Source: Glycomyces sp040645615 (GTDB taxonomy: Bacteria > Actinomycetota > Actinomycetes > Mycobacteriales > Micromonosporaceae). Taken from it: DNA of 64,000 nucleotides. Positions 43,347 through 50,918 of the stretch are shown here, in pieces. Every line of letters begins with the position of its first letter. Within the stretch, counting starts at the first letter, position 1. The position numbers and the translations under genes were made by a program. A model generated the notes under the pieces. It had not been told where the DNA came from, did not search any database, and saw only the letters and a list, made by a program, of their open reading frames with translations. Where the stretch lies: assembly GCF_040645615.1 (NCBI RefSeq), contig NZ_JBEYYO010000018.1, positions 1 to 64,000 on the forward strand, written 5' to 3'.

Positions 43347-43735
43347 CTGCGCTTCGGCCCTTCATAGGCGAAGCGCTTGGCGTTGTCTACAACGGCCGCC
43401 TGGTCCCTGTCCAGAGTCGCCCATTCCTCGGTACCGGGCAAGGAGGGGCCCTCGTGCCGGGCCTTATCCCATGAGGGAAACGCATACTCGGCAGGTACCG
43501 CTACCTCGTGTTCTACCGCCATGTAGTAAAGCCGCACACCCTTCCGGTGGCGGTATGGTCCGAGGGCGAACTCGTTCACTCGGAACATGCCCTCTACACC
43601 AGGGACACGCACGAGCACGGGTCCGTCCGTAGTGAACTCGGCTACGCCGTGAGGGGTGGAGACGTACAGCTTGGAGCCGGGCTTCGCGTACAGCGCTCCG
43701 CCCGAGCCGTCAGTGATCTGGCGAGAGTATGCCAT
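43343..43735 (-). CDS. hypothetical protein of the element
   Basis: A 130-residue protein (MAYSRQITDGSGGALYAKPGSKLYV...). It is predicted soluble and beta-rich, with no recognised motif. AAAGGAC lies upstream of the ATG. It heads a two-gene unit with the small Thr-rich protein. It is likely expressed, but no function can be given. Confidence 0.7.
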   Translation of the reverse strand: MAYSRQITDGSGGALYAKPGSKLYVSTPHGVAEFTTDGPVLVRVPGVEGMFRVNEFALGPYRHRKGVRLYYMAVEHEVAVPAEYAFPSWDKARHEGPSLPGTEEWATLDRDQAAVVDNAKRFAYEGPKRR

Positions 43736-43793
43736 TATTTTGTTGTCCTTTGATAGGCGCCCCGCCGCACACAGCGGCGGGGCGGAGAGGTGT

Positions 43794-44012
43794 CTAGTAA
43801 GCGAACCCGTTGCGGATGCGGCGGGCTAGTTCCTTGGCGTCTGTGTTGTTTAGTTCTTCACGACGCTGCTGCTCGTATTCCTCAGCGTCTTTGGTCTGCT
43901 GTTCGAAAGCGTCCCACTGCTCCTGGCCGTCAGGTGCGGAGCCGGAAGAGAACACGACCGCCTTAGGCGCGGTCGGAGGGAAGTCGGGCTCTGCGTTCTT
44001 TTCGAATCCCAT
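43794..44012 (-). CDS. small charged hypothetical protein
   Basis: A 72-residue protein starting MGFEKNAEPDFPPTAP. Its C-terminal half is a highly charged helix (QQTKDAEEYEQQRREELNN). The ATG shares a base with the stop of the preceding gene (TAATG), which fixes the start. It belongs to the minus-strand gene string of the element. Confidence 0.65.
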   Translation of the reverse strand: MGFEKNAEPDFPPTAPKAVVFSSGSAPDGQEQWDAFEQQTKDAEEYEQQRREELNNTDAKELARRIRNGFAY

Positions 44013-44848
44013 TACGCCCAAGCCTCCACCATGTAGGTCCTACCCTGTTTGAGCCAACCTCCCACAGCGTGCGGAAGCACGTCGTGCCCGTTGAGGTCTA
44101 CATCGCCGCTAAGGCGGCTTACGGCTTCATTGACCGTTGCCATCCCGACCTTTTGGGCCTTGCCTTCAATGTCGGAGAAGTTGAGCGGCTTGCTGGCTGC
44201 GACAGCAGTAATCAAGGTCGGCCTGCCATTAGGGCAGAGCCGATCGGTAAGCGCATTGTCAGTGTCTTCGCCGAACCAGTCAGAGGCAGACGAGAGAACG
44301 TCGGCGGTGCTGACCTTGAGCTGTACCGCAGAGAGAACCTTGACGCGGTCCATTACGCGCTGCGTCGAGAGGTTGAGCTTGATGGTTTCGAGGCTCCGAA
44401 GAATCCCGTGGGCGTTATTGACGGCGACGGAGATCGCTCGGTCGAACACCTCCGCGGCATCGGGACTAGAAGTGCTGCTTATCATGTCGTTGAGCCGAGC
44501 CTCAATAGCCCGAATCACACCAGCCTTACCAGCATTGACCTCGCGCTCAAACCGGTCGAGCGCTCGCTCTGAGTGCGAGCGTGTCCAACGCTGCGCGCTG
44601 TGAGCTTCGTGGAAAAGCTCAAGACGCTTCGCTGCGACAAGATGGGCGAGGATTTCCTTATCAGTTGAACCCGCGGTCACCGCGGGTACTTCAGGCTTCT
44701 TGACAGGCTTTCGAGACTGGACAAGCGCGGCGTGCGCCGCGGTGATCTTCTCAGGCAGTTCGAACCCGTGCTCAAGCAGGTATTTCACCCACTGTTCAGG
44801 CGTGCCTGCCTTCACGTGCGGGCTTTTCTTGATGGTGTGGATAGCCAT
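44012..44848 (-). CDS. hypothetical protein, largest unknown of the element
   Basis: A 278-residue soluble protein (MAIHTIKKSPHVKAGTPEQWVKYLLEHGFELPEK...). The middle is rich in helices with many Ser, Asn and Arg. No catalytic motif is obvious to me. It is coupled to the next gene by TAATG and follows a 62-residue gene by 9 bases, so it belongs to an operon with the FDXHR protein. A structural, DNA-binding or replication role is possible. Confidence 0.75.
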   Translation of the reverse strand: MAIHTIKKSPHVKAGTPEQWVKYLLEHGFELPEKITAAHAALVQSRKPVKKPEVPAVTAGSTDKEILAHLVAAKRLELFHEAHSAQRWTRSHSERALDRFEREVNAGKAGVIRAIEARLNDMISSTSSPDAAEVFDRAISVAVNNAHGILRSLETIKLNLSTQRVMDRVKVLSAVQLKVSTADVLSSASDWFGEDTDNALTDRLCPNGRPTLITAVAASKPLNFSDIEGKAQKVGMATVNEAVSRLSGDVDLNGHDVLPHAVGGWLKQGRTYMVEAWA

Positions 44849-44857
44849 TTAGTCTTC

Positions 44858-45046
44858 CTAGGGTTTGTGTAGTTGTGACTTCAGATTGTCGATAGCGAAG
44901 CCGAGGAATCGGCGGCGCTCTTCAATCGCCTCCGCCGCTTCGGCGGTAAGCATTTCCGCAGCGAGTCCAAGGTGCTCGCTGCGCTCGGACAGTTCAGTGA
45001 TGAGCTGCCTAGCCGCGTCGGGCGGCATGGTGAGGGTTACGGTCAT
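44858..45046 (-). CDS. small helical hypothetical protein
   Basis: A 62-residue, mostly helical protein (TELSERSEHLGLAAEMLTAEAAEAIEERRRFL). ATGA overlaps the stop of the upstream FDXHR gene, which supports translation. No function is recognised. Confidence 0.6.
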   Translation of the reverse strand: MTVTLTMPPDAARQLITELSERSEHLGLAAEMLTAEAAEAIEERRRFLGFAIDNLKSQLHKP

Positions 45047-45306
45047 TTGCGAGCCGCCCGGACCTTTGCCATGTGGGCGGACTTCTCAAGTGCTTCGGGA
45101 GTAGTCCAGCACTCGTAATGACGGTGCGGGTCGGCTTCGAGGCCGACCGATCCAGGGTCGAGACACCCACTCAACGACCGGTGCTTATCGAAAGACTCGA
45201 CATCAGCAAACGTCTTGTGGCAGTCCCCCGCGCAATGCGCGGTGGCGTACCCGTTCCAGCGGGAACCGCACCGGGTGTCGGTGAACGGCAATTTAGTTGT
45301 TGTCAA
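45043..45306 (-). CDS. FDXHR-family putative zinc-binding protein
   Basis: An 87-residue protein with CGSRWNGYATAHCAGDC, the family signature FDKHRSLSGC and a C-terminal YECW. The Cys/His pattern matches the FDXHR putative zinc-binding proteins found mainly in actinobacteriophages and integrative elements. Their role is unknown. It is the first gene of the 45.3-43.8 kb operon. Confidence 0.8.
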   Translation of the reverse strand: MTTTKLPFTDTRCGSRWNGYATAHCAGDCHKTFADVESFDKHRSLSGCLDPGSVGLEADPHRHYECWTTPEALEKSAHMAKVRAARK

Positions 45307-45449
45307 GGATTTGAGCGGCTTTCTATGAAAGTGTGGGTCGATGTACCACCAAAAACACGTACCTGTGTTTACCTGCGAATATACTAAATAGGTTTCTGGG
45401 TCTTCTCTTGGAGCGACCTGCGGAAACGTCCGCCGGTCGAGTTTTTGAG

Positions 45450-45698
45450 TTAGTTGCTCGGAGCTTCCTTAAACAGATCCCCGGTGTCGATACCAAGCGC
45501 CTTGGTAAAGCGGATAAGGGTCTGTACCGAACCGGCCGTGCGGCCGGCTTCTAGATTGGCTACGAGGGCAGTGGAGTTGCCGACCCTGCGTGCGAGCTCT
45601 CGCTCATCCCAGCCTTTCTCAATCCTGCGTCGGTGTACGAGCTGCTGGAACCAATAGACCTCGGATGACACATCCTCGGGCTGAAGCATTACATTCAT
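45450..45698 (-). CDS. XRE-family transcriptional regulator
   Basis: An 82-residue helix-turn-helix protein (RRRIEKGWDERELARRVGNSTALVANLEAGRTAGSVQTLIRFTKALGI). It consists of little more than the DNA-binding domain. AGGAAGG precedes the ATG at 45698; another in-frame ATG follows three codons later. It stands before the FDXHR operon and may control lysogeny-like maintenance of the element. Confidence 0.88.
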   Translation of the reverse strand: MNVMLQPEDVSSEVYWFQQLVHRRRIEKGWDERELARRVGNSTALVANLEAGRTAGSVQTLIRFTKALGIDTGDLFKEAPSN

Positions 45699-45955
45699 TC
45701 TGTTTCCTTCCTGAGCTGAATTAGTAGGTTAAATAGGTTGCCCCGCCACTCCCGGAGAGCGACGGGGCGTTTGGAGGCTAGCGACACCTCACGGTCCGAC
45801 TTTTTCGAGGCTGACGAAAGTCCCGGGGCTGTCGGGCGCCCGGATTAGGGGGTGAAGCCACGATCTCGACGGCGTGTCTTTTCCAGCGGCTTCACCATGA
45901 CCACTTGTGCTGACTGGCACCCCGCTGGTCCAACGGGAGTCTTCGAAGGGTTTGC

Positions 45956-45987
45956 GCCGGGGCGGTTAGGAGGAGGACCGCCCCGGC
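45956..45987. other. stem-loop with Shine-Dalgarno-like loop
   Basis: GCCGGGGCGGT (45956-45966) pairs with ACCGCCCCGGC (45977-45987). The loop TAGGAGGAGG presents an anti-16S sequence. Flanking GGGTT and AACCC extend the stem. Confidence 0.7.
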
Positions 45988-46023
45988 AACCCTGGAAGAA
46001 AGTCTGTTGGGTTGTTACACCCT

Positions 46024-46153
46024 TACCTTCGGCCGGAAACCCAGGTCTCCGGCAAGATGTGACGAAGTATTTTCCTCGTCATAAGTAGATCCGGTTAAAG
46101 CTTCCTCTACCCTCTACCTTCGGTTAAAAGCTCTCCCACCCTTTTACCTTCGG
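46024..46153 (+). repeat. three TACCTTCGG repeats
   Basis: TACCTTCGG occurs at 46024-46032, 46115-46123 and 46145-46153. The latter two sit in a larger repeated context with CGGTTAAAGCT at about 46092 and CGGTTAAAAGCT at 46121. They are iteron-like, possibly protein-binding. Confidence 0.65.
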
Positions 46154-46361
46154 TCATACACTCTTAGTTCCAGTCTGCGACGGCCTTTTCAGACAACCGC
46201 AGGTCAGAGGCTCGACAACGGTCGAGCCGAGCTTTCTACCTCAGTGTTTGATCCAGTCCCTCGGGCAAAACAGGGACAACCAGAATCCAACTATTTCAGA
46301 TTGGCACAGTTTCTGAGAACTGGCTGTGAATAGTTGCTTGCTTGCCCCTAGGAGTACTTGG

Positions 46362-46383
46362 GTCCCCAGGCCGGCCTGGGGAC
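46362..46383. other. perfect 22-bp palindrome
   Basis: GTCCCCAGGCC followed directly by GGCCTGGGGAC. It could be a dimer binding site or an RNA hairpin. It lies in the noncoding region of the element. Confidence 0.8.
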
Positions 46384-46472
46384 ACCTGAACCCCATATTG
46401 TGAGCAACATCAGCCGAAAGTATGAGTCCGCTTCCCGCGCGTGCGCGGGCGAGGAACCCTAGACACGATTGC

Positions 46473-46500
46473 GGCCCCTCAGGAGGCAATCTGAGGGGCC
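46473..46500. terminator. terminator-like hairpin
   Basis: GGCCCCTCA (46473-46481) pairs with TGAGGGGCC (46492-46500), followed by TTAG. It would end transcripts leaving the 46.6-46.9 kb gene leftward or entering from the left. Confidence 0.7.
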
Positions 46501-46601
46501 TTAGAGCCCTGGTGCTAGCAGGGACAAGCATTCGAGGATCAAAGCGCTCTACGGGAGCGCTAGAAGATATTCAGCCGCCATCACGCCAGTGAGGGTGACG
46601 G

Positions 46602-46892
46602 CTAGCCTTCACAGAACCGCACGCGCTGGAGCGCGGCGTGGAACTTGGCTACTTCCCGCTCAACGTGTGCCCGGCGGGGCGCCGTCAACACCTCGGGGCT
46701 ACGCCACACCACGGTGGCGCCGTTGGTGTCGGCTGCTTCGGCGACGTGGTGGCCGCGGAGGATCTTCACCACGGCCTGATCAGGGTAGTAAAAGCAGCCC
46801 ACCGCAACTTTCCCACGCTCCTCGAAGAACGTGCCCACGTTGAAGAACTGCGGAGCCGGCTCCGGGTCTGCAATGAACTCGATCGTCATCAC
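46602..46892 (-). CDS. hypothetical protein divergent from GntR
   Basis: A 96-residue soluble protein (MMTIEFIADPEPAPQFFNVGTFFEERGKVAVGCFYYPDQAVVKILRG...). No family is recognised. It is divergent from the GntR regulator with only 84 bases between, so it may be that regulator's target, like the small genes next to Kor-type regulators on actinomycete plasmids. Confidence 0.6.
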   Translation of the reverse strand: MMTIEFIADPEPAPQFFNVGTFFEERGKVAVGCFYYPDQAVVKILRGHHVAEAADTNGATVVWRSPEVLTAPRRAHVEREVAKFHAALQRVRFCEG

Positions 46893-46976
46893 ATCAGGGT
46901 AGACCAGGGTGACCAGTTAGTCTAGTAGCTTCAGAGAAACCAGTTGAGGTAGACAGCGGCTCGCTAGCGTGCTCGC

Positions 46977-47210
46977 ATGGTTGACAGGTACTCCAAGACG
47001 CCGCTGTTCGCTCAGGTAGCGGAGAGGCTGCGTGAGCGGATACAAGCAGGCGAGTGGGCACCTGGTGCGGCGATGCCGAGTGAGCGGCAGGTAGCGGAGG
47101 AGTACGACGTGGCGAGGCCTACGGCGCGTCGCGCCTTGGCGGTGTTGGAAGAGGAAGGCTTGCTGCTGGTGCTCCCGCAGCGCGGGGTGGTCCGGTCACC
47201 GAAGAGCTGA
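46977..47210 (+). CDS. short GntR-family regulator
   Basis: A 77-residue protein that is only a GntR winged helix (PLFAQVAERLRERIQAGEWAPGAAMPSERQVAEEYDVARPTARRALAVLEEEGLL) without an effector domain. Similar short GntR proteins act as plasmid-type repressors in actinomycetes. It is the only plus-strand gene inside the element besides the integrase. A GntR-like dyad lies downstream at 47694-47717. Confidence 0.9.
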   Translation: MVDRYSKTPLFAQVAERLRERIQAGEWAPGAAMPSERQVAEEYDVARPTARRALAVLEEEGLLLVLPQRGVVRSPKS

Positions 47211-47612
47211 ACAGGGAGAACATCCTAAACCCGCAGGCTGTAGGCCTGCTAGGTCCAATGTAGAACAGCGGAACACGTGCTAGCACAACCGCCCTACGGG
47301 ACGGATTGTGCGGATTGCGGAGCGGAGAGACCAGGCTTCGCCTGGGATCGAAGATCCTCAGTACTACTACAGCCGCCGAGAGTGAGGCGGCTGCAAGTCA
47401 TGGAGTGAAGGGAGCGAAGCCGACCGGAACGCAATGACACTCGTAACGGCATCTCAGCGCTCGCTGAGATGCCTTCTACTACTGAGTTCACTTCATTCAC
47501 TTCCGTTCCTTCGGAACTCCACTTCACTTCGTTCATCTTCGGCAGCTCGAAACGTTAGTGAGAGAGCTGCCTCTGTGACTCACTGGCCGCCACAGCGGCC
47601 CTTAGTTCTTAA

Positions 47613-47650
47613 ACTCTTAGAGTCCTAGATTCCTGGACTCTTAGAGTCCT
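47613..47650 (+). repeat. two ACTCTTAGAGTCCT iterons
   Basis: The 14-base repeat occurs at 47613-47626 and 47637-47650, 24 bases apart, and is itself nearly palindromic. It lies in A/T-rich DNA with further TCCT and AATCC repeats to the right. Confidence 0.8.
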
Positions 47651-47693
47651 GGAATCCTAAAATCCTTAACTACTACCGGGAAACTGACTACTG

Positions 47694-47717
47694 TGTGTAT
47701 AACCTAATCTATACACA
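47694..47717. promoter_or_regulatory. TGTGTATA-n8-TATACACA dyad
   Basis: Perfect 8-base arms around 8 bases. GntR/HutC-type operators contain GT..TA..AC, so the element's short GntR protein is a candidate ligand. Confidence 0.55.
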
Positions 47718-47775
47718 GAGTTACTAGACCAGAGACAAGGAAGGCGGAGCCGCCCGAGAGCGGCCCCGCCGTTGG

Positions 47776-48585
47776 TTAGTCGGTCTTGTACTTGTACTTA
47801 CGCCGGATCGGCCCTTCAGCCTCTCCTAGCTTCACTAGCGCTTCAAGCGCGGCCTTCACCACCTCATCGCTGAACCCACCGGTTCCCTTCCCCGGCTTGG
47901 CGTGCTCGGCCTGAACCAGCTTCGCCAGGGCAGGGGCCGAAATCCACTTGCCGGCCGCTTCGAGGCAATCCAGGATCTTCCCCTCCTTGTCGGTGAGGTC
48001 ATCCCAGTCCGAGGGCGGTTCGAAGCAAATCTCACCGCGCCGCAGGACCACATCAGCGGCCACGTTGCCGCGGGCGCCACCGAGGTCAATGTCCTCAGTT
48101 GAGCCCTCTGCTTGCATACGGTGAGCTGCGCCCCCGTCCGCGGGGCTGTAGATCGTGTAAACCACTTCAGCCCCGACCTCGCGCTTGCGTGCGCCCGCGC
48201 CCTTGGCCGTGGTGAACTTGCCCAGCGTGACGCCATCCCGCTTGAGCAGGGCCTCCAACTTCGGGTACGTCTCTGTGCCCCCGAAGGTCCCGCCCGCGAA
48301 CACGAGATAAGTCGTGTCCGCCCTGAACAGCACCGCACCATCACTACGGAGCACCGGCCCTGGTGCTTCCGAGGCCCACGGGTCCGCAGCCTCGGTTGCA
48401 GCGAGGTCGGCCTTGTGCTTCTCCCGCACCTCCGCGGCAACCCAAGGGTCATCAGGGTCAATGGGCGGTCGCTCCGCGGCGCGCTGCGCCTGGGCTTTAC
48501 AGTCCGAGCACGGCCCGAAAGGATCGTGCTCGCAATTGATTTTTCTAGTAGCCGTATTCAATTTGTCCTCGATATCGGTTTTCAT
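47776..48585 (-). CDS. hypothetical protein with N-terminal Cys motif and C-terminal winged-helix-like end
   Basis: A 269-residue protein. Near the N terminus is a possible metal site (CEHDPFGPCSDCKAQAQR). The centre is a mixed alpha/beta domain (LVFAGGTFGGTETYPKLEALLKRDGVTLGKF). The C terminus reads like a winged helix (LTDKEGKILDCLEAAGKWISAPALAKLV). A DNA-binding or replication role is plausible but not shown. It heads or follows the 48.8 kb small gene by 15 bases. Confidence 0.72.
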   Translation of the reverse strand: MKTDIEDKLNTATRKINCEHDPFGPCSDCKAQAQRAAERPPIDPDDPWVAAEVREKHKADLAATEAADPWASEAPGPVLRSDGAVLFRADTTYLVFAGGTFGGTETYPKLEALLKRDGVTLGKFTTAKGAGARKREVGAEVVYTIYSPADGGAAHRMQAEGSTEDIDLGGARGNVAADVVLRRGEICFEPPSDWDDLTDKEGKILDCLEAAGKWISAPALAKLVQAEHAKPGKGTGGFSDEVVKAALEALVKLGEAEGPIRRKYKYKTD

Positions 48586-48600
48586 GTATCCGCCCGATCG

Positions 48601-48804
48601 TCACCGGGCGTGGTCGGTGAGTGTTTTCACAGCGCGGATAGTCGCTACGTGCTTGTAAATACGCCACTCCATCCACTCCCAAGACTCCTCACTGAAACCA
48701 GAATTCACCACCTTGGTAAACACATGGTCAAGGGCCTGGCAAAACACTCCCGCACGGATGCTGGTAGATAGCTTGCACCCGCAGTCGAACTCTTGCCGTT
48801 CCAA
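48601..48804 (-). CDS. small Cys-containing hypothetical protein
   Basis: A 67-residue protein starting with TTG directly behind AGAGGAA. Cys residues cluster at the start (CGCKLSTSIRAGVFC), which may bind metal. The C-terminal half is Trp-rich (SEESWEWMEWRIYKHV). It lies upstream of, and in operon with, the 269-residue protein. Confidence 0.6.
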   Translation of the reverse strand: MERQEFDCGCKLSTSIRAGVFCQALDHVFTKVVNSGFSEESWEWMEWRIYKHVATIRAVKTLTDHAR

Positions 48805-48882
48805 CGTTCCTCTTTCCGGGCCCCTAGGGGCCCTCTAACTCATACACGTTTCACTGCTTTGTTTGGTTGCAAAATTGGGTTT

Positions 48883-48906
48883 AGGGGCCCGTGCGACCGG
48901 GCCCCT
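48883..48906. terminator. terminator with GGGGCCC stem
   Basis: AGGGGCCCG (48883-48891) pairs with CGGGCCCCT (48898-48906), followed by TTGATCTT. A second palindrome, GGGCCCCTAGGGGCCC, lies at 48818-48833. Confidence 0.85.
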
Positions 48907-48921
48907 TTGATCTTCAGTTCG

Positions 48922-49044
48922 TCAGCTCATGAGCCGTAGGATTGCCGGCAGAACTTCTCCTAGAGTCCCCAGTACGGCGACGACTAGAACGAGCCAGATC
49001 GGCGTCCCACAGCCCGCGGGCCGCTTCTTTGGTTTACGTGGCAT
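48922..49044 (-). CDS. 40-residue single-pass membrane peptide
   Basis: GAAGGGC precedes an ATG that starts MPRKPKKRPAGCGTPIW, a basic head followed by one hydrophobic helix (WLVLVVAVLGTLGEVLPAIL). Size and layout resemble small membrane proteins of phages and plasmids. Function is unknown. Confidence 0.6.
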   Translation of the reverse strand: MPRKPKKRPAGCGTPIWLVLVVAVLGTLGEVLPAILRLMS

Positions 49045-49177
49045 GATTAGCCCTTCTTTATAGGCTTTGACCTCGGTTGGCCGGTGCCCGGAAGAAGAGA
49101 GTAGACCTGGTGGTCGGGATTCCGTAAGACTCGACACCTACATCCCGGTACAATAATCGTCTGCATTAACGGGTAAA

Positions 49178-49202
49178 AGGGCCTTCCGGTGTGAAAGGCC
49201 CT
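49178..49202. terminator. terminator hairpin
   Basis: AGGGCCTT (49178-49185) pairs with AAGGCCCT (49195-49202), thirteen bases past the stop of the 113-residue gene. Confidence 0.8.
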
Positions 49203-49214
49203 GATACCACTTGT

Positions 49215-49556
49215 CTAGAGGTGCGGGAGTTCGGCGGTGTCGAGCCGGCGCTCAACCTCGCGGGTCACAACCCGATTCCAGAGAGACGCCTTACCAACGA
49301 TCGACCCGAAGACGTGTGTACCCTCCTGGTCATCATCCTTAGCGGCCATTTCAAGGTAGAACAGCCACTTCTCGCGGGCCGTGGTGAGAAGTTCGTCGAT
49401 CGCGAAAACTTCGTCATCGTTCAGCTCTTCGATGGTGTCGGCGCTCGGGGCGATGTGCGTCCCCGTCCATCCGGTCGGCACGTCAGCAGTGAAGTGCTCG
49501 TTCAGCTCTCGGACCATTTCGGCGAGCATGTCAGTGGCGAGGTTGTTCTCAGTCAT
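49215..49556 (-). CDS. small acidic hypothetical protein
   Basis: A 113-residue acidic protein (MTENNLATDMLAEMVRELNEHFTADVPTGW...). The start is fixed by an excellent AGGAGG about 10 bases upstream. Further upstream codons in the same frame are therefore not used. No family is recognised. Confidence 0.72.
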   Translation of the reverse strand: MTENNLATDMLAEMVRELNEHFTADVPTGWTGTHIAPSADTIEELNDDEVFAIDELLTTAREKWLFYLEMAAKDDDQEGTHVFGSIVGKASLWNRVVTREVERRLDTAELPHL

Positions 49557-49653
49557 TCTTGTCTTTCCTCCTGTACGCCACCGACCCTTTGTCGATGGCT
49601 CGTGCCACACTCCGGTCGTGAACCGGTGGCCGCTCAAGCGGTGTGGCTGTGTC

Positions 49654-50346
49654 TTACGCCTTGCGGCGCTGCAAAAGCACTTCGACCGTGAGCAGCAGGG
49701 CCACCGCGGGCCATGCGGCCACCGACCGGCTCAGGATGTTGGGTTCTGCGCTCAAGACGTTCGCTGCCAGTGAGGCGACGACACCGAACGCAAACGAGAA
49801 CCAAGCGATGCCCTTGCGGGTTGCCCCGTCCACCAGGGCGACCGAACCGACCACGATCAAACCGTCAACGCTCAAGGGCAGCAAGTACGAGATGACCTCG
49901 GACTGACCGGCCATCAAGGCCACCTCTTGCATGTGCGAGAACGAAGCCACTGCGGCCACGATGGCGACCACAGCCGCAGCGAAGATAGAAAGCCAGCGGC
50001 GGGAAGGCTTCGGCTTCGCCTCAGCAACCGGCGCCGCTACAGCGGCCGTAGGAGCCTCGACAGGCTCCGGAGGTGTAGTTGTCTGCTCAGACTCTTCGGG
50101 AGCCGTCACAGGCTCACTGACGTTAATTGCTTCGGGAGCTTCCTCGGTACCGGCGAAGCCGGCATCTCTGCGAAGCTCGTTCAGGGCTTTCGAGACCGTG
50201 GAACGGCCAGCGCCGAGCTTCGCTCTATCGAGGATGTCGAGGACTTGCCCGGTGGTCACGTGCTCCGGGCCACCTGCGTTGTCAGCGATCAATCGGACTC
50301 GCTCGCCTACAGTACGAGCGCGTTTCAGGGTGGCGGTCTGGACCAC
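49654..50346 (-). CDS. DUF2637 membrane protein with N-terminal winged helix
   Basis: A 230-residue protein. The N-terminal 50 residues look like a winged helix (EHVTTGQVLDILDRAKLGAGRSTVSKALNELRRDAGF). A Pro/Thr/Glu linker follows, then four membrane segments forming a DUF2637 domain (SYLLPLSVDGLIVVGSVALV, FGVVASLAANVLSAEP). DUF2637 proteins are standard on actinomycete integrative plasmids and are often linked to transfer or spread. GTG is the start, with CAGGTGA upstream. Its exact role is unknown. Confidence 0.85.
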   Translation of the reverse strand: MVQTATLKRARTVGERVRLIADNAGGPEHVTTGQVLDILDRAKLGAGRSTVSKALNELRRDAGFAGTEEAPEAINVSEPVTAPEESEQTTTPPEPVEAPTAAVAAPVAEAKPKPSRRWLSIFAAAVVAIVAAVASFSHMQEVALMAGQSEVISYLLPLSVDGLIVVGSVALVDGATRKGIAWFSFAFGVVASLAANVLSAEPNILSRSVAAWPAVALLLTVEVLLQRRKA

Positions 50347-50421
50347 TAGTTCACCTGCCCGAAGTATCGGGTGTTACGGTTGTGGCTCATAGGTAAGTCC
50401 TCCTCCTTTGGGGGGAAACCA

Positions 50422-50447
50422 AGGGCCCCGGTTGCCGCCGGGGCCCT
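50422..50447 (-). terminator. terminator hairpin
   Basis: AGGGCCCCGG (50422-50431) pairs with CCGGGGCCCT (50438-50447). It lies downstream of the 103-residue gene on the minus strand. Confidence 0.88.
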
Positions 50448-50462
50448 GTTTCGTTGTCGTCT

Positions 50463-50774
50463 TTAGTTGCCGTGCTTGACCGACCACGCCACGAGGTAGT
50501 CACCGTTGTGGAACCTCAGGGGCTCCTGTTCAAGGTCGAGGCCCTCGCCGAGCTGCCCAACCAGGTCGGCGGCCCTCGTTTCGCCGGCAGGCAACTCGAA
50601 AGGCTGTCGGGTCTCGATCTTGGTGATCTTGCCGTCGATGTCGCAGCACTGAGCTGCGAAGACACCGTGTCGCGTGGTGATGATTTCGGCGTCGGCCGTG
50701 ATCTCGTTCTCTACGAGCCATTCGGCGAGCGCAGCGGCGTTTTCCTTGCTGATCCTGTTGTCCTGCATGGTCAT
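50463..50774 (-). CDS. small hypothetical protein at the right end
   Basis: A 103-residue soluble protein (MTMQDNRISKENAAALAEWLVENEITADAEIITTRHGVFAAQCCDIDG...). AGGAGG precedes the ATG closely. It is the last gene before attR, a spot where excision factors are sometimes encoded, but it shows no DNA-binding motif. Confidence 0.7.
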   Translation of the reverse strand: MTMQDNRISKENAAALAEWLVENEITADAEIITTRHGVFAAQCCDIDGKITKIETRQPFELPAGETRAADLVGQLGEGLDLEQEPLRFHNGDYLVAWSVKHGN

Positions 50775-50918
50775 GTCTTCCTCCTTGTTCAGCCGCGGCT
50801 CATACCGTGGCGGTGTGTGTTGAAGATTTGGTAAGCGCTGGCGTGTTCTGCGGGCGGTCTAGGGGGCTTCGCATCCCCGGCCCCTGGGGGCCCCGTGCCG
50901 TTCACCAGGCTCTTTGCG

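Larger units (their letters stand above)
45699..46601. other. 900-bp structured noncoding region of the element
   Basis: No convincing gene. Contents: a GC hairpin (GCCCCG/CGGGGC near 45740-45769), a long stem-loop with AGGAGGAGG in its loop (45956-45987), three TACCTTCGG repeats (46024, 46115, 46145), a perfect 22-bp palindrome (46362-46383) and a terminator-like stem (46473-46500). An origin, an antisense control RNA or regulatory RNAs could reside here. Confidence 0.6.
47211..47775. other. 565-bp noncoding region with hairpins and iterons
   Basis: This lies between the convergent GntR gene and the 47.8 kb gene. It holds hairpins at 47370-47393 (CAGCCGCC/GGCGGCTG) and 47448-47473 (12-bp stem), two 24-bp-spaced ACTCTTAGAGTCCT repeats and a TGTGTATA/TATACACA dyad. 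No credible coding frame is present. Confidence 0.6.

Noticed and set aside
46241..46531. Possible 96-codon minus-strand gene in the element's noncoding region
   Set aside because: It spans the 22-bp palindrome and a terminator-like stem, has no ribosome binding site and shows no protein-like pattern.
49557..49637. N-terminal extension of the 113-residue element protein
   Set aside because: A strong AGGAGG lies directly before the internal ATG at 49556. The upstream codons have no ribosome binding site.
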